Positions 33,358-43,400 of a DNA stretch of 64,000 bases are shown here, one piece after another. Source of the DNA: Ulva prolifera. Lineage: Eukaryota > Chlorophyta > Ulvophyceae > Ulvales > Ulvaceae. The stretch spans positions 8,216,842 through 8,280,841 of the forward strand of contig CM041197.1 of the NCBI GenBank assembly GCA_023078555.1. Direction: 5' to 3'. A program made the position numbers and the translations under genes. Position 1 is the first letter of the stretch. Each line of letters starts with the position of its first letter. The notes below the pieces were generated by a model that did not search any database, was not told the origin of the DNA, and worked only from the letters and a program-made list of their open reading frames with translations.

Positions 33358-36300
33358 CTACAGCATGAAAATCGCCACCATGACCGCCGCGAAGGCGAGC
33401 ACAAACAGCGCAAAGTCCCGCTTGATGCGGCTCACGACGTGGCTGTACGCGATCCCGTCTGCGAGCTTCAGAAACGCGGGCTGCCGCACGCCTGGCAGCG
33501 CCGAAAACGCGCGCCCAAACTCCACATGCACCAGCATCGGCATCAGCGCAAACGCCGCCAGCAGCGGATTCATGTCTGCCGCCGCGGCATAGTACCGGTT
33601 CAGGTCCGCGAGTGCATGCACGTCGCGGCGGCGCGCCCGCGTGAACTCCGCCGCGGCGCGCTGCACGTCCAGTGCGGCCCCCGCGGCCCTGCGGTGGGCC
33701 TCCTGGAGGGTGGCGACAAGGACGCTGACGTCCTCGAGCGCTGAGTTGGCGCCCTCGCCGAGGACGATGGCCGTGCTGTGTGCTGCGTCGCCGATGAGGA
33801 CAGTCCTGGGCCCGTGCAGCTGAGAGCACTTGATAGTCGAGGGCTCCGTCAGAAATGCAGTCGAGACGGCCTGCAAGCCAGAAACGGGTGCGGATCGGCT
33901 TGGATCTCATGGCTACAGGCGTTAGCGCATGCGGGCCGCAGCCCGGGAGTGTCACGTGTGCGACCGTTGTGCGTATGCATCGCATCCTCATCAGTTGGCA
34001 GTTGATGCCCCCGTGTTGGCAACTTCAGCGCAACCGGGCGACGTGCCTGCATCGCGTACTACCCCCCTGGCTGTGTCCTTATAGCACATCTGGAAACACA
34101 AGTGGTACGAAACGGCGTCTTTACTCCAGGACGGAACCCCGCCCAGGCAGGAAGGAGGCCACACATGGCATGGATGCCGAGCACGGCGGGGGGGTCGCAC
34201 AGCGGTGAGAACTCGGGCGCCAGAGTGCGGAGGTCAATATTGCAGTCGCACAGACACTCTCGCGCCAGCGGCCGGCCTCACAATCTGCAGCCCGCGGCCC
34301 CCCCGGACACCCTAGCAACATCAGCGACGGTACACTTTGCAATGCATGTGGCAAAGAGAGAAGAACGAAGACGGCAGCGCGGGGTTACTGCACCAGATAG
34401 GGCACAAGAGACCGCATCGAGCGGCAACAGCACCACCGCGACCTCACACTCGTGCTTCCGAAACTCACGGTGCGAGCGTGAGAGCGACGGTCGGGCGCAC
34501 ACCTGCAGCGCCATCTCCTCCGCCCACTCCTGAGGCAGCCCCGCAAACGCCTTCACCAGCAGCGCCTCGACATCCCTCGCCCCCGCGATGCCGTCAAACA
34601 CCTCCCGCCGGCCGCCGAAGATGCCGGAGTACGTGCCGTCGGGCCGCCGGTGCATGCTGAGCGTCACTCCGGGCGTGCGCGACTCCCAGAGGATGAGCGA
34701 GCGCGCGTCAGGGTGCGTGTCGCCGTCGCCGCTGTCCCGCCATTCTGCAGGCTCGAGCGAGACGGAGGGGTGGGCCGGGAGCGCGGTGAAGGGCCGGAAG
34801 ACGCGGCCGCTCGCAGTCTGGTCGACCGTGAACCCTGGAACCTGCACCGAGAGGTCGCGGCGTTGCCGGGTGGCTGAAGTGGCGCGGCTGCGGTGCGCTG
34901 AGCACTGGTCGACTGGCGCCGTTGCATCACGTGGAGTGTAGAGGCTCATGCATGCATGCTCGCACGGGGCTGCGTCGCGGTCGACATGACACACACGCCC
35001 TGCAGCATTCGCATACGGCAGGCAGTCACCAGGGCCTGTAACCCGGCTTGCATTCGCACCCGCGGCAAGCAGGCGCCCTCGTGCTATGATTCAGATTGTG
35101 TGTCCACAAGGGGAACATACCTGGTCTTCCAGGAAGCCGCGTACGCGCGAATTTTCGCCATCGGCGCCGATCAGCAGGTCAAACTTCGCGGTGATCATGT
35201 CGCCCGAGTCCTGGTCCTTCAGCGTCACGACCCCCCCGTCCAGGTCGGCCCCAAAGGCGAGACAGCCGTACCGGAAGAGGATGCGGCCGGGGTAGGTCGC
35301 GGCGGCGTGGCGACGCAGGGACTCCGCAAACTCCCGCCGCTCGCACGCGAGCGTCGTGGCGTGCTCCGAGCGGAACGCGACGCTGGCGCCGCGATGGTCG
35401 ACGCGGACGGTGCCGAGGTACCTGCATGCATGTGTGCCATGCATATTCTGGAAAAGCGAGGGCTGGCGGCAGCGAGGGGGGGGGGGGGGGGGGGGGGGTG
35501 CGTCGGGGAGGCTGCGGATGGATGCTGGACAGATAGACGAGATTGAACAGATATTTGTGGGGGCTATCAAGTTGGGGGGGGGGGGGGGGGGGGGGGGGGG
35601 CTCGCCATGTGGGGCTCTCACCAAGCCTTTCGACGGCAAAGGCATATGGAGCTGCTAGTGGTTCACACGCAGCGTTCGCGTGCGCAGCTGAAGGTGCTGG
35701 ATTGGTCGCGGCTGTGAAGAGCTACGAGCCCTGAATTGCTCGCAGCTCATGCATGGTGAACGTGGCATGGCACCGGCTGACGCACTGCCACATCCACGAT
35801 ATGACGGATGGTCGTTGTGGCAGCAAGTGCTGCAGCATCATGCAGGCGATGATCTGGGCAGGCTACTTTGGGGAATACTGGACAATCCTGGGAGCAGCGG
35901 AGGCACGGGCTGGCGAGATAGACTAGGCCCAAGCATGCATGAACCTCATGCTTCACTGACACTTACAAGCAGTGAGGTTGGTTCCAGAGTCGTTGACGAT
36001 GCGACAGCTTGCCGCGTTTTTTCTGTGTCTCTGCAGGGTGCGGGTCGGTCGCAGAGCTGTACAGTGAGGCAAATCTGAATCTACTGAGCCGTATCCTGTT
36101 GGACATTGACAACTCCGAGTCAACAGGACCAAACATGCCGGGACCACATATGGTGTGCATGATGACTGGGCATGCCTGTGGCCCAATGTCCCTTGGTATG
36201 CACAAGGCAAGTCAGAGGGACCACTTTGCCAGAAGGAAACTCTGGAGACTGGTTGCTGGGATACAGGCAGGCCAACTCGGCATAACGTTGCTGGTGATGC

Positions 36301-36671
36301 CAAAGGGCCTGTTGCCCATACATATATGTGACTCCGACCCGGCGTGGTGACAGATGACTTGGCAACGCAGGGAGGCACCGGATCGTCGCCCGCAAATTGA
36401 CTGTGTAAATCATGTGTGATGGAATTGCGTGCGTGGTTGCGGAGGCGTACTCTGAGCCATGGAAATCCACGTCGAGGAAGCCTGCCTCCTCGAGAGCGTC
36501 TAGCCCGCGCTTTTCAAGCACGATAGCGTAAGGCTCGCCATCTTCCGACACGAACTTATCCTGTGACTTCTGCTCATACACTGTGACGTTCGCACCGAGC
36601 TTTGCTAGCGCCATGGCCGCGCATGTCCCTGCCGGTCCTCCACCGATCACGACGACAGTGCGGTTGTCCAT
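33358..36671 (-). CDS. FAD-dependent monooxygenase, kynurenine 3-monooxygenase-like
   Basis: Minus-strand exons 36671-36451, 35421-35121, 34841-34503, 33870-33358; all junctions agree in phase; 457 aa, the usual KMO size. The protein opens MDNRTVVVIGGGPAG (Rossmann GxGxxG for FAD), has the DG motif in LLIGADGENSRVRG and the GD motif in TVLIGDAAHSTAIVLGEGAN followed by SALEDV. Near the C-terminus FALFVLAFAAVMVAIFML is a membrane segment, as in KMO, which is tail-anchored in the mitochondrial outer membrane. Known KMO reaction: L-kynurenine plus NADPH and O2 to 3-hydroxykynurenine in tryptophan catabolism. KMO has F/Y-x-GQG after GDAAH; here it is LGEGAN, so another aromatic hydroxylase of the same class is possible. 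Intron 1 (1.0 kb) contains two poly-G tracts and a SINE piece in the same orientation as the gene. Confidence 0.83.
35477..35499. repeat. Poly-G tract in monooxygenase intron 1
   Basis: A long G run, the first of two about 75 bp apart, upstream of exon 2; in gene sense these are C runs. Confidence 0.9.
35574..35600. repeat. Second poly-G tract in monooxygenase intron 1
   Basis: A G run of about 26 bases; in gene sense a pyrimidine tract well upstream of the exon 2 acceptor. Confidence 0.9.
36062..36142 (-). mobile_element. SINE fragment (3' half) in monooxygenase intron 1
   Basis: Reverse complement of the family 3' region: gaatctactgagccgtatcc, then ggacattgacaactccgagt. It is in the sense orientation of the host gene. 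Confidence 0.85.
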
Positions 36672-38005
36672 GAAAAAGTTCGGAGGCCCTCCTGTAGATT
36701 AACACATGCCTCTGTTTGACTTCAGCTACACATGGCTTGCGTCCAACGAACAGCAGATACCAACAGCCAGTGGCAAGGCGCGCATCAACTCGATGCACAG
36801 TGCGCTTTGCGAAGTCACACCATCATTATATGAAGTCCGCCGTATGGGAGTTTCTGAGGTTGTCACTGTAGTGGTGCTTGCTGTGGACGTCGGAGCGGCT
36901 CTCAGGGAAAGGTTTGTTGAGCTGCGGAACGCCGCTCGCTTGTAGACGGGCGTGGCGTGTGTAAACAACCGGGCATGTTGCGCACTCGCCATGTGTCACG
37001 TCAACGCCTTCTTCGAGTTATCTGTTCCGTTTTATGTCATGGCAGGAGCAATGCGTGGACCTGGTCGGTGATGGGTACCACAGCTGACACAGGCACGGAA
37101 TATCAGGCGATGCAGGTCACAGCTGAAAGCAGAAGCTGTTAACAGTACAGAAACATGACCTGAGGCGATGGAATGGAGACATCAGGTAACGATCGAGGGA
37201 ATCTGTTTGCACTTGAGCTACTAGACTGCAGTGCCCCGATGAATGTTTGATATGGGCACAGGCTCGTACGATGCACTGGTCGCCACGCTGGCGTCAGCGA
37301 GCAGTGCTGCTCCCAGGACCCCTGTGTGCCCGGGCCAGCAAAAGTGTGACCTCCCGTGGCCATTCTCATTCGAAGCTGAGAGGCATTCATCGCTCAGCTT
37401 GATTGCTGCAAATTTATCTGCAATGTTCTGATCTGTGTACAGATGTATCATAGATGATCTGCACCAGATCCATGGTGTATAATATTATATAATATTAATA
37501 TACACTGTATATATACTGTGGATGCTGGTACACACACATGTAGGAGGCTGATGAGCTCTAGACCCACTGCAGTGGTAGCCACTGGTGAGTCAGCAGTTCT
37601 GCAGTGGATCTAGAGCGACTGGTATGCACGCACCAACACAGGAGTTACAGCAAGTTGGCTCACCAAGGGGTGAGCAACCAGGGTGAGCGACGGGCTGAGG
37701 ACATGTGAATTTGAAGAAACGAGCCCTAAATGGAGCGCGGATTGGCCTCGCAGGTAGTGTAGTTCCTGCTGAATTCATAGATGTCGCTGTGGTACAGAAC
37801 GGGCATGTTTCGGCAACGTTATGGGTGCATATGCATGTGAGGCATCACGACGAAACATCTGTAGTTTGCCCCACGGTGGCCACGGAGCTCCGCTTTGAGT
37901 AGCCCGAGTTATGTAAAAATTCCTCACCGATGCTCAGATGCGACGAGCCATTCCATGCGCGCGTGTTCTGGCTGACAGTTATCACTGTGAAGCTTTAATC
38001 GGAAA
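36672..38005. other. Intergenic region upstream of the monooxygenase gene
   Basis: No gene recognised. It contains an AT-rich patch (about 37478-37518, tataatattatataatatta) and the hairpin at 37555-37616. Confidence 0.45.
37555..37616. repeat. 62-bp hairpin with 18-bp arms
   Basis: Left arm gctctagacccactgcag; the right arm is its reverse complement with one mismatch; the spacer is about 26 bp. Confidence 0.8.
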
Positions 38006-38276
38006 TTGTGGCAATTGATTATCCAGTGATATGGCCGCTATACCACTGGACCCCTGCACGTCGCCACAGAAATCGCGTCATCACAATATCCTGAACAAGT
38101 TCTCCGTAAGTGAAACCTCATATATTGCTTGGACCAATGCAGCACCTTCACTCAAGTGAATTTGTCTGCAGTGCACTGCCATGGTGTCCGGACCCCCCGG
38201 GGATGGCCATGATGTTCAAGAGAGCCGCTGTGTGGCAATCCAGTGGTATAGCGGCCATATCACTGGATTGCCACAC
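38006..38276. mobile_element. MITE-like inverted-repeat element
   Basis: The left end (38006-38050) and right end (38231-38276) are inverted copies of tgtggcaa...atccagtgatatggccgctataccactgga-type sequence, enclosing about 180 bp of non-coding DNA. The right end is itself a 47-bp palindrome with perfect 16-bp arms GTGTGGCAATCCAGTG (38230-38245 and 38261-38276). No transposase is present, so if mobile it would be non-autonomous. Confidence 0.7.
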
Positions 38277-38440
38277 GCTGTGGTGGTGAGAATTAATATG
38301 AGCGTCACCCCGCCTATGCATCGCGCATCATGATGGCTTGCACCGTCAACTGTGGCTGCCACACGTGCTCGAAGATCCTTTCGAATCGAAGATCTCAGCG
38401 GCCACCGATTCGCGAGTTTGAAGCGTCACAATCACTTAAG
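38277..38440. other. Non-coding spacer between MITE and SINE
   Basis: No coding or RNA signal seen. Confidence 0.4.
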
Positions 38441-38660
38441 TCCAACGGGTTGAGGATGGTATAAAGCTACCCCCTCCTTTACAGGAGATCGTGGGTCCGA
38501 TTGTGCGTGCGTTTTCGGGAATCAAAACGGCCGTGCGTGACCACCTCGCTTAGCACAGGAGGAGGCCCTGTGAGTTGCGTACGGACGTCTGATCGGGGTT
38601 TCCAGGTGGTTTACCCCTTCAACATATGTAGTCTGGGGCCACTGGTCCCGTTTGCTTTGC
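38441..38660 (+). mobile_element. tRNA-derived SINE, head and body
   Basis: The tRNA-like head gaggatggtataaagctacc precedes ctcctttacaggag (anticodon-arm-like) and gtgggtccgattg (weak B box). It then shares the same body as the 21.5-kb copy (ggccgtgcgtgaccacctcg) to catatgtagtc, after which the 3' part diverges. It preserves the head better than the other copies. Confidence 0.8.
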
Positions 38661-39618
38661 AGCAGCGCTCGCTGGACCAGTTCCACACATCTGCAGGTTC
38701 GTGCGTACCAGATATATACCTGTCCGACAAAGGCCTGGGTAGATGCTACATGACCACAGCGAGTATATGTTCCAATGCAATTTTTTGATTCTGTCTGAAG
38801 AGTCTTCGTGCACGTGTACTCGTGTTGAGCTGTTTGTGTACCGGTGTCGGCATTCGCTGGGATTCCATTGAACCACCTGAATGTATGAGGCTCATGATCA
38901 GGGTGCACGTGGCACAGGCTGTACACAGACCCCTGCACCATCACAAATTGCCAGCAGCGCCAGTGCGTGTCTCAGAGACTGAGGCGACGAGGCGCTGCCA
39001 GCTGAAGCTAGTGTGCATCTCAGATGCATGCACATATGTTCCACATGCACATACTCCACGCGGATATCGATCCCCCTGTATAATATTATAATACACATAT
39101 GTGTATGCGTATATGAGGCACTCGCGATCCGCTGACGGTGCCCTGCCAGATTCATGATCCACCTGCAGGTGTTGCGCTATGGCAATCCCCCAACGTTACA
39201 GACGTGGCGACGTCACATGGATGTCCATGAAGTCATTCAGCTGCAGCATTGCCGGCTGAATTCATTCATTATTTAATGATGAATCGGAACTTGAAGTCTC
39301 TGGAGTTGTTGTGTTGTGTCCACTGTTCCGTAAACTACTCGCACGCATACGCATTTGTGGCTGAAGCTGACTTGAGAGAAAGTGGGTTCAGTCAAGTGGC
39401 GTTTGCGGGTGTGTCCAGAGGGGCGCTCCCTGTGCATGCGCTTCTTGAAGGGCCGGCATGTTGCGATTGATGTTGGTTGACCCGAGTCGTGGCTCTGCCA
39501 CAGAATGGCCTGAGGTCTGGTCATGTGAGTACGGCACGCAGTGCCACTCCGCCGCGACCACTTCTTCAACAAAGTTCAAGCAGCCCTCCTCCTTACTACA
39601 CTATAAAAACGACAGAGC
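38661..39618. other. Intergenic region, nothing recognised
   Basis: AT-richer than the gene regions, with several short tandem-like motifs; no exon or RNA gene seen. Confidence 0.4.
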
Positions 39619-40299
39619 ATGCATGATCAGCCGTCCAAACAAAGCCCTCTCACAATCACGTACTCAAATCTTACCCGTGAGAAGGTCGTGGCTTTCATGT
39701 GGTTGGCATACCTTGAACAACGATTTGAGAAGCGTGGTCGCGACAATAAGGTCACTGGAGAGTGGTTGCGTGGTGTGATAACACACGAACTAGGGTCACT
39801 AGCCCCGTTTATGGACTCCGTTGAGCCCGGTCTTGTGCGTGTGCTAATGTCTGCTCGTTCGGGTCTGTCTCCTTTCTTGTGTAGGCACCGTAGTGAAAAG
39901 CATTTGGAATATTCACGTGCTGCTGATGTCTTCACATCCTACATCGCACGTGCACCCATCGGGGCAGTTCTGCCACCTGTCCCAGTGGCACATCGTGATC
40001 GGCATGTCTCCGCCGTTGCGGTTTTGGTGCGGCAGTTGCTCGCACGGCCAGGTCCTTATGACAGTGCCTCTGGTGTTTCGTGGTCTGATGTAGCGGTTGT
40101 GCTTATTGTCGGTGTTGATGGTGTTGGTGGTGATGCTGGGGTGTCGGGTGTTGCAAATCGCCCGTCCCCTCTCGGTGAATTGGCTCGTGTTGTTGCATTC
40201 TGTGGCGCAAGTCAGAGTTTGCGGCAGCATGTTGCTTGGATGCCTCTTTCGGTCCCGGATTTCGGAGTTGTCAATGTCCAAATGGATACGGCTATGTAA
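39619..40299 (+). mobile_element. Unclassified ORF whose end matches the SINE 3' core
   Basis: An ATG-started frame of 226 aa (MHDQPSKQSPLTITYSNL...) without family motifs I recognise; it includes WLAYLEQRFEKRGRDNKVTG and later Val-rich stretches. Its last codons lie in tcggagttgtcaatgtcc plus ggatacggct, the same sequence as the SINE 3' core. Immediately downstream are CATA repeats and then a LINE tail. This fits the 3' end of an autonomous retroposon that could mobilise the SINE, but no RT domain is visible here, so the class is open. Confidence 0.45.
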
Positions 40300-40310
40300 T
40301 CATGCATACA

Positions 40311-40415
40311 TACAGCCGAGTGGATTTGCGTGTGTGTTCCTGGCAACGGCTCGCTTCCCGGCCTCTGTCCTTTGTAACTACATACATACAGCCTTTGTAA
40401 CTACATACATACATG
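40311..40415 (+). mobile_element. LINE 3' tail fragment
   Basis: ttgcgtgtgtgttcctggca through cctctgtcctttgtaactac and TACA repeats, duplicated at the very end. It matches the 3' UTR of the LINE at 40.9-44.7 kb. Confidence 0.85.
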
Positions 40416-43400
40416 TTACTCTGTACTGATACACTGAGGTCGTCTGTCGTCTGTGCTGTGTCGTGGTCCCGATGTAGACGCATGCCAAAAGAACCCGGCT
40501 GCGGGAGGCAGCAAAAAGAAAACGAATAGGCCCTTAGTTGTGTTCTGTCGTCCGTTGTCGTGCAGCTGCAACGAATACGCGCGCCAGCTGCCAGTGTTCC
40601 GTCGTTCTGCAGCCCCACTAGAATGCCAGCGGACTAACCGCCAGTGGCCTGCAGCCTTGCCCATTTGGAACACCTAGATGTCTGTTCTATGTTTCGCCTG
40701 GCCTTCCTGGTGACCCGCTTGGCTGTGCAGCCGTCATGTCGGCGCGGGCCGCTGGCTGCCCGCGTGCCGTTGTCCGGCAGTCCCACTGGCAATCCTGCGG
40801 ACTAGCCGCGGGTGATCTGCAGATTTGATTCGTTAAAAGTGTTGTGTGTTTGTTGTTTTAGTTTTGTGCCGTCTGGCCGGTTCAATGGCCCGTTAGACTG
40901 CACCGTTAGTGTGTCCGCTTTCAGCGGAACGAGTCCCTGCGTATGAGCTTTAACTGTCCATATGACGGATGCAGCGCTAGTCTCTCCTCCCATTCAAGTC
41001 TGTTCACCCACATCCGAGGAATCCATCGCGACGGGCCGAGGCTGCCTACTGCGAAGCTGCACGAACTCAATGCCGCGTACTGCTCTCACTGTGGCATATT
41101 CGGCTCCACCAAGACCCCTAAGGCGCATAAATGTGTGGGAGGTCAGAACAGGAGCTTGAGGTCAGGTCACTGCGTGCTGCCCGCCACACATCCGGCCCGA
41201 CAGCCCGCCCCAGCCCAACCCGCCCCAGCCCAGCCCATCCCTGCCCAGCCCGCCCCAGCCCAGCCCGCCCAGCCGCAGCCCGCCCAGCCGCAGCCTGCCC
41301 AACCTGCCCAGCCGCACCCCCATCAGCCACCCCGTCACTTCACCGAAGCCCCCGCCGCCGCCCACTACACCGCCCAGCCCAGGCCCTCCCCGAAGGTCCC
41401 GGACACCGTCCATCCGGAGTTCGGCGACGCAACGGCCGAGCTCCTCAGAGATTTCAACGATGCCAGCGACGCGTCAAACATCGACGGAGCACGACTGGCC
41501 CTGGGCCGCTTCCTCGACTTCCCTGGTAAGGTTCTGTCGCTGAAGGGCGGGGACGGCACGGCGCGCCGCGCTCGTACATGCATCACGCTGTTCATGGACG
41601 GCGAGGAGCCCAGGCTGGCGGAGCCCACTCCGAGCCAGAAGCGCAGAATGAATCAGAACCAGGATCGCCGCCTGGCGGGCTCCGTCCACAGGTCACTGAG
41701 CGACGGTAATCTCCGCAAAGGCGCGGAGAAAGTGGAGGCGCCGCCCATCGCCAGGTACACCCCGGAAGTGCATGAGGAGCTGCGGCACCTGCATCCCGCA
41801 GAAGCGCTTCCCCCCGACACCCAGCCCGCCGAGCCCGCGCCCCCGCTGCAAATCGACGAGGTGACGCTCCTCGCCCTGCTCGACAAGCTGCCGAAGGGCA
41901 GCGGCCCAGGCCTGTCGGGGTGGACGTATGAGCACATCCGGGCTGCCGGCACGGCCTCCACGGCCGCGCTCACGGAGATTCACCGCTTCGTGAATGCGGC
42001 CCTCGCCGGCCGGCTGCCACACCTCCCGCGCTTGCTGGACTGCCGCCTCCTCCCGCAGGAGAAGCCACAGGGAGGCGTCCGCCCTATCGCCATTGCAGAG
42101 ACGTGGCAGCGCCTGGTAAGCCTGTGCGCCATGACCCTGTGCAGTGGCCTAGGTGCCTCCCTCGCGCCGCTGCAGGTGGGGGTCGGGGTGCCAGGGGGCG
42201 CGCAGAACCTGGGCCATGCTGCGCGCGCCGTGCTGCAAGCGTGGGACGATGTCGTGCTTGTGCAGCTGGACTGGAAGAATGCATTCAACATGATGTCCCG
42301 TGCAGCCATCTTGGAGGCCGTTGCGTCTCACAAGCCTGCGCTGCTGCCCTTCGCCACCATGCTTTACAGGTTCCCCGCAAATCTCTACATCGAAGGCGCA
42401 CCGCCCGGCACCGCTGCAATCACGTCGCAGCGCGGCGTGCGTCAAGGCGACCCCATCAGCCCGCTGCTTTTCGCCCTGGCCCTCCAGGGCCCCCTCCAGG
42501 CAGTGCAGGCCCAGCACCAGCCACCCGGGAGGGAGGTCACGGCCGCCCTCATGGCGTATCATGACGACTGCACCATCGCCGGGCAGCGCGTGGACGCCGC
42601 CGCCGCATTCCGTGCGCTGGTCTCGGCAGCAGAGCCCCTCGGGCTGGAGCCCCAGCTGCACAAGTGCACGGCCTACTCGCGCGACCCCCAGCATGCGGGA
42701 TCCGTTGCGGCCGCGCTCGGCATAACGCATGCCACGGAGGGCACCGTCATCACCGGCACGCCCATCGGCACCCCGGCGTTCGAGTCGGCGCACGCGGAAG
42801 CGACGGCCGACAAGGTGTGCGCCACCATCGAGAAGATGATGAGCCTGCCCCTGCAAGCGCAAGACCAGTTCTTGCTGCTCACGATGTCCTGCCAACGCCG
42901 CATGCTGCACTACGCCAGGGCGGTGCCGTGGGCGCACATTTCCGATCACATGCGCCGGACGGAGGCGTCTGTCCTGGCTGCGGTGAATGAAATCATGCGC
43001 GTCCCGCGGGACGACCTGCGTGCGGCCGCACAAGCCGTCCTTCCAGCGCGCCTCGGAGGTCTGGGCATCATGTCCACGCCGCAGGAGGTCGCGGACGGAG
43101 CGTACCTCGCTGCAGCTGCGGTGAGCCAAAAGGCATTCGCAGGAGGCCCCGAGTGCATGCAGCCGTTCCGGGGGCCGCACGGGCAACACTTGCAGGAAAC
43201 CTGGCAGGCCCTCAACGTCGCTCAGCAGCTCCATCCGGAGCTGCCCGGGCCGGCGAGCGGCGACACCATCGCCAAGGTGCTACCTGGTATGCAGCAGCGT
43301 ATCACAAAGTTGGTTGCCCTGCACCGCCGGGCAGCTCTGCTTGCCAGCCATGACGTCGCCACGCTCGAGGGTGCATGCAGCTTGGCACGGCTTCGCAGCT

